Shown here in pieces: positions 60,118-64,000 of a stretch of 64,000 bases of DNA. The first letter of the stretch is position 1. Each line of letters begins with the position of its first letter. A program made the position numbers and the translations under genes. Source of the stretch: RGIG4140 sp045614025 (lineage in GTDB: Bacteria > Pseudomonadota > Alphaproteobacteria > CAAHEQ01 > UBA3637). Under the pieces are notes generated by a model that saw only the letters and a program-made list of their open reading frames with translations, was not told the origin of the DNA and searched no databases. Where the stretch lies: positions 1 to 64,000 of the forward strand of contig JAZLCE010000028.1 in the NCBI GenBank assembly GCA_045614025.1. The letters are read 5' to 3'.

Positions 60118-61113
60118 ATGTTCAAATTAAAAATTTTAGTTATTATTGTATTTCTTTTTTTAATTCATCAACTCAATCCCTTAAAAACAGCTTATTTTAA
60201 TGTTTGGAAACCAAAAGCGGTTCAAAATTATGCACCGCTAACCTTTATTGTCAACGAACTTAAAAATAATGGTTATACAATAACAACTACCCCCCCCCAT
60301 ACCGTATCATCAACATTTAATTTTTTAAATAAAAACATAAACTTAATTTTATGGAAAGAATTTGATCTTCCTCCTATAACCCAAAAAAATCAAAGTTTTT
60401 TATGGCAACTTGAAAGTCCCATTTCAATTATTGTCCCACCAACTGAAGAATATAAAAAACATTTTAAAAAGATTTTCACATATTATAAACCAGCTTGTGA
60501 TAATAAACAAATTATTTACACGCCAATTCCCTATGAGTATAGTAAAATTAAAAGAAACATCTTTACCCAGCAAAAAACAAGCCTTGTCTCTCTTATGAAC
60601 ACCTATAACACAGACTATCAGTATGATTTAAGAAATAAAATTATTCTTTGGTTTTTGGAAAATCACCCTCAAGATATTTTATTTTATGGAAAAAACTGGG
60701 AACCTCTTAAAAATTCCCTTTCAGAAAAAGCTCAACCTTTTTTTGATACTCAATATAAAGGCTCTGTCCCAGATAAAATCGAAACAATTAAATATTCAAA
60801 GTTCAATCTCGCCTTTGAAAATGAACGTTTTGATCATTATGTAACCGAAAAAATATATGATGCCATGGCAGCTGGTAGCGTTCCTGTTTATTCTGGAGCC
60901 CCAAATATCACGGATTATGTGCCAAAAGAATGCTTTATCGATTATCATCAATTTAATGATTTTGAAAAGCTTTATCAATTTTTATCAACCATGGATAATC
61001 ATACATATCATTCTTATCTTCGCTGCATTAATGAGTTTATGACCAATCCAGAACGCCATCCAAATCATTATAAAAATGTGAGTCAAAAAATTCTAAAAGA
61101 ACTCTTAAAATAA
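60118..61113 (+). CDS. GT10-family (alpha-1,3-fucosyltransferase-like) glycosyltransferase
   Basis: The start at 60118 has GGGGGA 6 bases upstream, and the protein then opens with a hydrophobic segment (residues 2-20). Residues about 215-280 match the GT10 donor-binding core: KFNLAFENERFDHYVTEKIYDAMAAGSVPVYSGAPNITDYVPKECFID in order, including the YVTEK and PVYxGAPN motifs. GT10 enzymes move L-fucose from GDP-fucose to GlcNAc or glucose, as in Lewis-type antigens on Helicobacter lipopolysaccharide. Length 332. It stands alone after the tRNA pair with no other glycan genes in the window. Fucose specificity itself is inference from the family. Confidence 0.85.
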   Translation: MFKLKILVIIVFLFLIHQLNPLKTAYFNVWKPKAVQNYAPLTFIVNELKNNGYTITTTPPHTVSSTFNFLNKNINLILWKEFDLPPITQKNQSFLWQLESPISIIVPPTEEYKKHFKKIFTYYKPACDNKQIIYTPIPYEYSKIKRNIFTQQKTSLVSLMNTYNTDYQYDLRNKIILWFLENHPQDILFYGKNWEPLKNSLSEKAQPFFDTQYKGSVPDKIETIKYSKFNLAFENERFDHYVTEKIYDAMAAGSVPVYSGAPNITDYVPKECFIDYHQFNDFEKLYQFLSTMDNHTYHSYLRCINEFMTNPERHPNHYKNVSQKILKELLK

Positions 61114-61154
61114 ATAAAATTTGATTTCTTTTCCTGGTTTAAATAAAAATATAT

Positions 61155-61595
61155 TTAAAATCCCATTAAAATTTTGATTTCTTCAGAAACCAAGTCAACG
61201 GTCCATGGCGGATCAAATGTGAGCTCAACAGTTACAATGCCAACACCAACAACAGACGAAACCGCATTTGCAACCATAATCGGCATATCACCAGCAACTG
61301 GACACATAGGCGAAGTTAACGTCATTAAAATAAACACGTCGCCATTTTCTTTTTGATCAATTTTATAAATAAGGCCCATGCTATAAATATCAAACATCAA
61401 CTCTGGATCTTGAACAGCTTTTAAAGCAGAAATAATTGCAGCCTTTGGAGCAAGAGGCGTGTTTTCAGGCAAAGATTCCCCTAAAGATATTTTAAATGGC
61501 TCAGAAGGAAGAATTTCTTGCGGGTGCATCAATTCCTCCATAACACTTGATTTTTGATCTAAATTTGGCCAAATGTCTTGTTCTTCTTTCGTCAT
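61155..61595 (-). CDS. sufT: SufT-like MIP18/DUF59 iron-sulfur assembly protein
   Basis: A MIP18-family (DUF59) protein that helps Fe-S cluster maturation. The domain spans about residues 48-146: ISALKAVQDPELMFDIYSMGLIYKID, LMTLTSPMCPVAGDMP with the conserved Cys, and VELTFDPPWTVDLVSEEIKILMGF. The first 47 residues are a variable charged extension. Length 146. It is 6 bases downstream of sufS, last of the sufC-sufD-sufS-sufT run seen here. Confidence 0.92.
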   Translation of the reverse strand: MTKEEQDIWPNLDQKSSVMEELMHPQEILPSEPFKISLGESLPENTPLAPKAAIISALKAVQDPELMFDIYSMGLIYKIDQKENGDVFILMTLTSPMCPVAGDMPIMVANAVSSVVGVGIVTVELTFDPPWTVDLVSEEIKILMGF

Positions 61596-61601
61596 TTCTT
61601 A

Positions 61602-62789
61602 TTACCTTTTTAAAAATACAATACTTTTTTTAAGAGCCATTATAAAATCATCAATATCTTCTTTTTCATTATAAACACCAAAAGAAACTCTTAAAGAAAT
61701 TTCTTTACCCAAACGCTGATGAAGAGGCATAGCACACTGATGCCCAACACGAACACAAATATTTTGTTGGGATAAAATAAAAGCAATATCTGTTGGATGA
61801 ATTTCTTTAAGAGTGAAAGATACAATCCCTGCTTTATTGGGATTAGGCGATAAAATTTCAACTTCTTTAATCTTTTCAAGTTCATTAAGAAAATAAGTTG
61901 TTAATTTTCTTTCATGTTTTTCAACTTCATCCATTGAAATACCATTCATAAATTCAATTGCCTTTTTTAGTCCAATTGCCTCAACAAATGGAGGAGTTCC
62001 GGCTTCAAACTTATGAGGACTTTCTTTAACCACAGTTTTTTCAACAAAAACGCTTTGAACCATATCACCTCCATATTGATATGGAGATAAATTATTTAAA
62101 GCATCTTCTTTACCATATAAAACACCAATGCCCGTTGGGCCATAGAGCTTATGTCCAGAAAAAACAAGGAAATCGCAATCTAATTTTTTAACATCTACAC
62201 TGATATGAGCAATACTTTGAGCGGCATCAACAACAACTCTTGCGCCAACTTCATGAGCTTTTTGGCAAATTTCTTGAATAGGATTCACAATACCCAAAAC
62301 ATTTGAAAGTTGACTAATGGCAACAAGTTTTGTTCTACTGGATAATTTTTGCTCAAAATCATCCATATTGATTTCACCATTATCTAAAATATCAAAAGTA
62401 ATAAACTTGGCGCCCGTTTTTAAAGCAATTTGTTGCCATGGAACAAAATTTGCATGATGTTCTTCAATTGAAACCAAAACCTCATCACCTTTTGTTAATA
62501 AATCAGCATATCCATTTGCAATTAAATTCAAGCTTTCTGTTGCACCTTTTGTAAAAACAATTTGCTTTTCGGATGCATTGATAAATTGAGCAACGGTTTT
62601 TCTTGCTTCTTCATAGTCACTTGTTGCCATGGATGCCAAATGACAACTCCCACGGTGCACATTTGCATACTTATTTTGATAAAAATCAACCATTTCATCA
62701 ATAACTAATTGCGGCTTTTGAGCTGAAGCTGCCGTATCCAAATAATTAATTTTTTCATTTTGAAAAATTGGAAATTGATTTTTAAACAT
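61602..62789 (-). CDS. sufS: Cysteine desulfurase SufS
   Basis: A PLP enzyme that takes sulfur from L-cysteine and passes it on as persulfide. The start at 62789 is an ATG; a TTG 9 bases upstream is less likely. Residues include VHRGSCHLASMATSDYEEAR, the cofactor Asp in VVVDAAQSIAHI, the Schiff-base Lys214 in SGHKLYGPTG, and the persulfide Cys in VRVGHQCAMPLH. Class II (SufS/CsdA-type) length of 395. It overlaps the sufD 3' end by 8 bases, and sufT follows. Confidence 0.96.
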   Translation of the reverse strand: MFKNQFPIFQNEKINYLDTAASAQKPQLVIDEMVDFYQNKYANVHRGSCHLASMATSDYEEARKTVAQFINASEKQIVFTKGATESLNLIANGYADLLTKGDEVLVSIEEHHANFVPWQQIALKTGAKFITFDILDNGEINMDDFEQKLSSRTKLVAISQLSNVLGIVNPIQEICQKAHEVGARVVVDAAQSIAHISVDVKKLDCDFLVFSGHKLYGPTGIGVLYGKEDALNNLSPYQYGGDMVQSVFVEKTVVKESPHKFEAGTPPFVEAIGLKKAIEFMNGISMDEVEKHERKLTTYFLNELEKIKEVEILSPNPNKAGIVSFTLKEIHPTDIAFILSQQNICVRVGHQCAMPLHQRLGKEISLRVSFGVYNEKEDIDDFIMALKKSIVFLKR

Positions 62790-63399
62790 GCTGTTCAATC
62801 CATTGATTTGCTATTGAATAAAAAGATTCAGGAATCATATCTGATACAAATGATTCTAACAGAATTCTTTTTGATATTTTTTCAGAAATTCCTCTGCTTA
62901 ACAAATAAAAAAGAGCATTTTGATCTAAAGGCCCTGTGGCAGATCCATGAGCGCATTTTACATCATCTGCATAAATTTCTAATGCAGGAACAGCTTGCAC
63001 CATTGCCTCATCAGAAAGCAATAACGCCCGATGGTTTTGGATACCATCTGATCTTTGCGCTTTATTATCTATATAGACATTTCCATTAAAGAAGACCTGT
63101 GATTGATCGGTTGCAATCCCTTTAATTTGTTGCATAGATTTTGTTTCAGCTTCTAAATGCTTAACCACAATATCTAAATTAATTTTATTGTTTTCATCAG
63201 CCAAATAAAGCGTTTTTATTGAACAAAATGCGCCCTCTTCTTTCAACTCAACATTCATTTTAACACTGCCATTAAAAACAATTAAAAAGCATTCTAATGG
63301 ATTTGATGCCTCAACCATAAATGATTCCTCTTGCAACAATTCTCGTTGCTCAATAACATCTTCTTTTTTAATTAATAAAATGTTATTTGTATTCATCAT
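62782..63399 (-). CDS. sufD: Shortened SufD-like subunit of the SufBCD scaffold
   Basis: SufD partners SufB and the SufC ATPase as the scaffold on which Fe-S clusters form. The family core is present: GNVYIDNKAQRSDGIQNHRALLLSDEA, then ALEIYADDVKCAHGSATGPLDQNALFYLLSRGIS. At only 205 residues it is about half the usual size of 400 or more and seems to keep mainly the C-terminal beta-helix and terminal helices. There is no frameshift nearby, since sufC ends 17 bases inside it and sufS overlaps its end. So it is a compact form rather than a broken gene. The conserved Cys and His of KCAHG remain. Confidence 0.85.
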   Translation of the reverse strand: MMNTNNILLIKKEDVIEQRELLQEESFMVEASNPLECFLIVFNGSVKMNVELKEEGAFCSIKTLYLADENNKINLDIVVKHLEAETKSMQQIKGIATDQSQVFFNGNVYIDNKAQRSDGIQNHRALLLSDEAMVQAVPALEIYADDVKCAHGSATGPLDQNALFYLLSRGISEKISKRILLESFVSDMIPESFYSIANQWIEQHV

Positions 63400-64000
63400 A
63401 ACCCTTTTCTTCCAAGCTTTTGGCTAATGATTTATCCCCAGAATGAACAATTTTTCCATCCATCATAATATGAATATAATCTGGCTCAATATAATTTAAC
63501 AACCGCTGAAAATGAGTAATTAACAAGAAAGATCTTGTTTTTTCACGCATCACATTAATTCCATCTGAAACGATTTTTAATGCATCAATATCTAACCCAG
63601 CATCCATTTCATCTAAAATGCAAAAATCTGGCTCCAAAAAGGCCATCTGAAACGTTTCCATTTTCTTCTTTTCACCACCAGAAAATCCTTCATTAACAGA
63701 CCTCTTTAACATTTCATCTGAAATATTAAGAGCCGTTGCTCTTGTTTTTAAACGCTTAATAAATTGAACCGCATCAAGCTCTGGTTTATTTTGAGATTTT
63801 AATTTTTCATTTAAGGCTGTTTTTAAAAACTGAGCTATGCCAACGCCAGGCAATTCCACCGGAGATTGAAAAGCCATAAAAACCCCTGCTCTGGCTCTTT
63901 CATCTGGCGTCATCTCAAGCATATTTTTTCCTTGAAAAATCAAGGATCCTTTTGTTACTTGATAAACAGGATTCCCTGCAATCACATTGGCTAATGTGCT
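63383..64000 (-). CDS. sufC: Fe-S assembly ATPase SufC, 5' end cut by window edge
   Basis: The ABC-type ATPase of the SUF scaffold. The visible 206 codons run from STLANVIAGNP, just after the Walker A Lys, to the stop at 63383. The Q-loop is MAFQSPVELPGV, the signature motif NEGFSGGEKKKMETFQM, Walker B CILDEMDAGLDIDALK, and the H-loop LITHFQRLLNYI. The N-terminal 40 or so residues lie beyond the right edge; an internal GTG at 63985 is not the true start. It overlaps sufD by 17 bases. Confidence 0.96.
   Translation of the reverse strand, partial: STLANVIAGNPVYQVTKGSLIFQGKNMLEMTPDERARAGVFMAFQSPVELPGVGIAQFLKTALNEKLKSQNKPELDAVQFIKRLKTRATALNISDEMLKRSVNEGFSGGEKKKMETFQMAFLEPDFCILDEMDAGLDIDALKIVSDGINVMREKTRSFLLITHFQRLLNYIEPDYIHIMMDGKIVHSGDKSLAKSLEEKGYDEYK

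Noticed and set aside
63983..63985. GTG start for sufC inside the window
   Set aside because: The Walker A region lies upstream of it, so the true start must be beyond the right edge.

Overview
The window is a low-GC, gene-dense bacterial chromosome segment that looks alphaproteobacterial. Lineage markers are a Tim44-domain protein next to mltA and a Smr-domain gene, the order tsaE-amgK-murU-addB-addA, a PopZ/DUF2497 protein, secB next to the Tim44 block, and a suf cluster with sufT. A pyruvate:ferredoxin/flavodoxin oxidoreductase (nifJ) points to anaerobic or microaerobic carbon metabolism. Ankyrin-repeat proteins, a VirD4/TraG-type coupling ATPase, two classes of autotransporter, an alpha-1,3-fucosyltransferase-like enzyme and many small lipoproteins suggest a host-associated organism. 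The species cannot be named from sequence alone.

Layout. 1-2.5 kb is an accessory stretch of orphan genes ending at a tRNA-Ser(UGA) gene. It holds a consensus promoter followed almost at once by an intrinsic terminator, a secreted 20-residue-repeat protein, and a split copy of the tRNA-Ser 3' end. 2.5-8.9 kb is one tightly packed operon: cell-wall enzymes (mltB-like, rlpA-like, D,D-carboxypeptidase), then tmk, holB, a TatD nuclease and a metallo-beta-lactamase-fold hydrolase. 8.9-10 kb is about 1 kb without an intact gene, carrying a duplicated and decayed copy of the hydrolase region. 10-14.2 kb (minus) holds trxA, an ankyrin-like protein, tsaD, smr, mltA and the Tim44 protein. 14.3-23.7 kb (plus) holds secB, then tsaE, amgK, murU, addB, addA and a lipoprotein. 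23.7-26.9 kb (minus) is the coupling ATPase with a pentapeptide-repeat protein. 27-35.2 kb (plus) is lspA, a small lipoprotein, pgi, mutL and nifJ. 35.4-40.8 kb is yajC-secD-secF, dut, an M50-type protease and a SPOR protein.

41-54 kb is the most accessory part. It contains tRNA-Leu, two ankyrin proteins, two proteins with HExxH zinc-protease motifs, an OmpA-like lipoprotein paired with a trimeric autotransporter, bcp, sodC, a classical autotransporter and a MORN-type repeat protein. 54-59.5 kb has a secreted endonuclease I, nfo, tspO, a hydrolase, comF, popZ and a TolC-family protein. tRNA-Cys, tRNA-Asn and the GT10 fucosyltransferase-like gene follow, and the window closes with sufC (cut by the edge), an unusually short sufD, sufS and sufT.

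How the genes fit together: murein turnover and recycling enzymes (MltA, MltB, RlpA, D,D-carboxypeptidase, AmgK, MurU) indicate a maintained peptidoglycan. SecB, SecDF-YajC and LspA supply the export route needed by the many lipoproteins and autotransporters. SUF builds the Fe-S clusters that NifJ needs. The two autotransporters, of different type V classes, share an N-terminal TALKEL...YR..L..C motif ahead of the signal peptide core, which I regard as the most interesting protein-level observation. The split tRNA-Ser copy is the most interesting RNA/DNA-level one.
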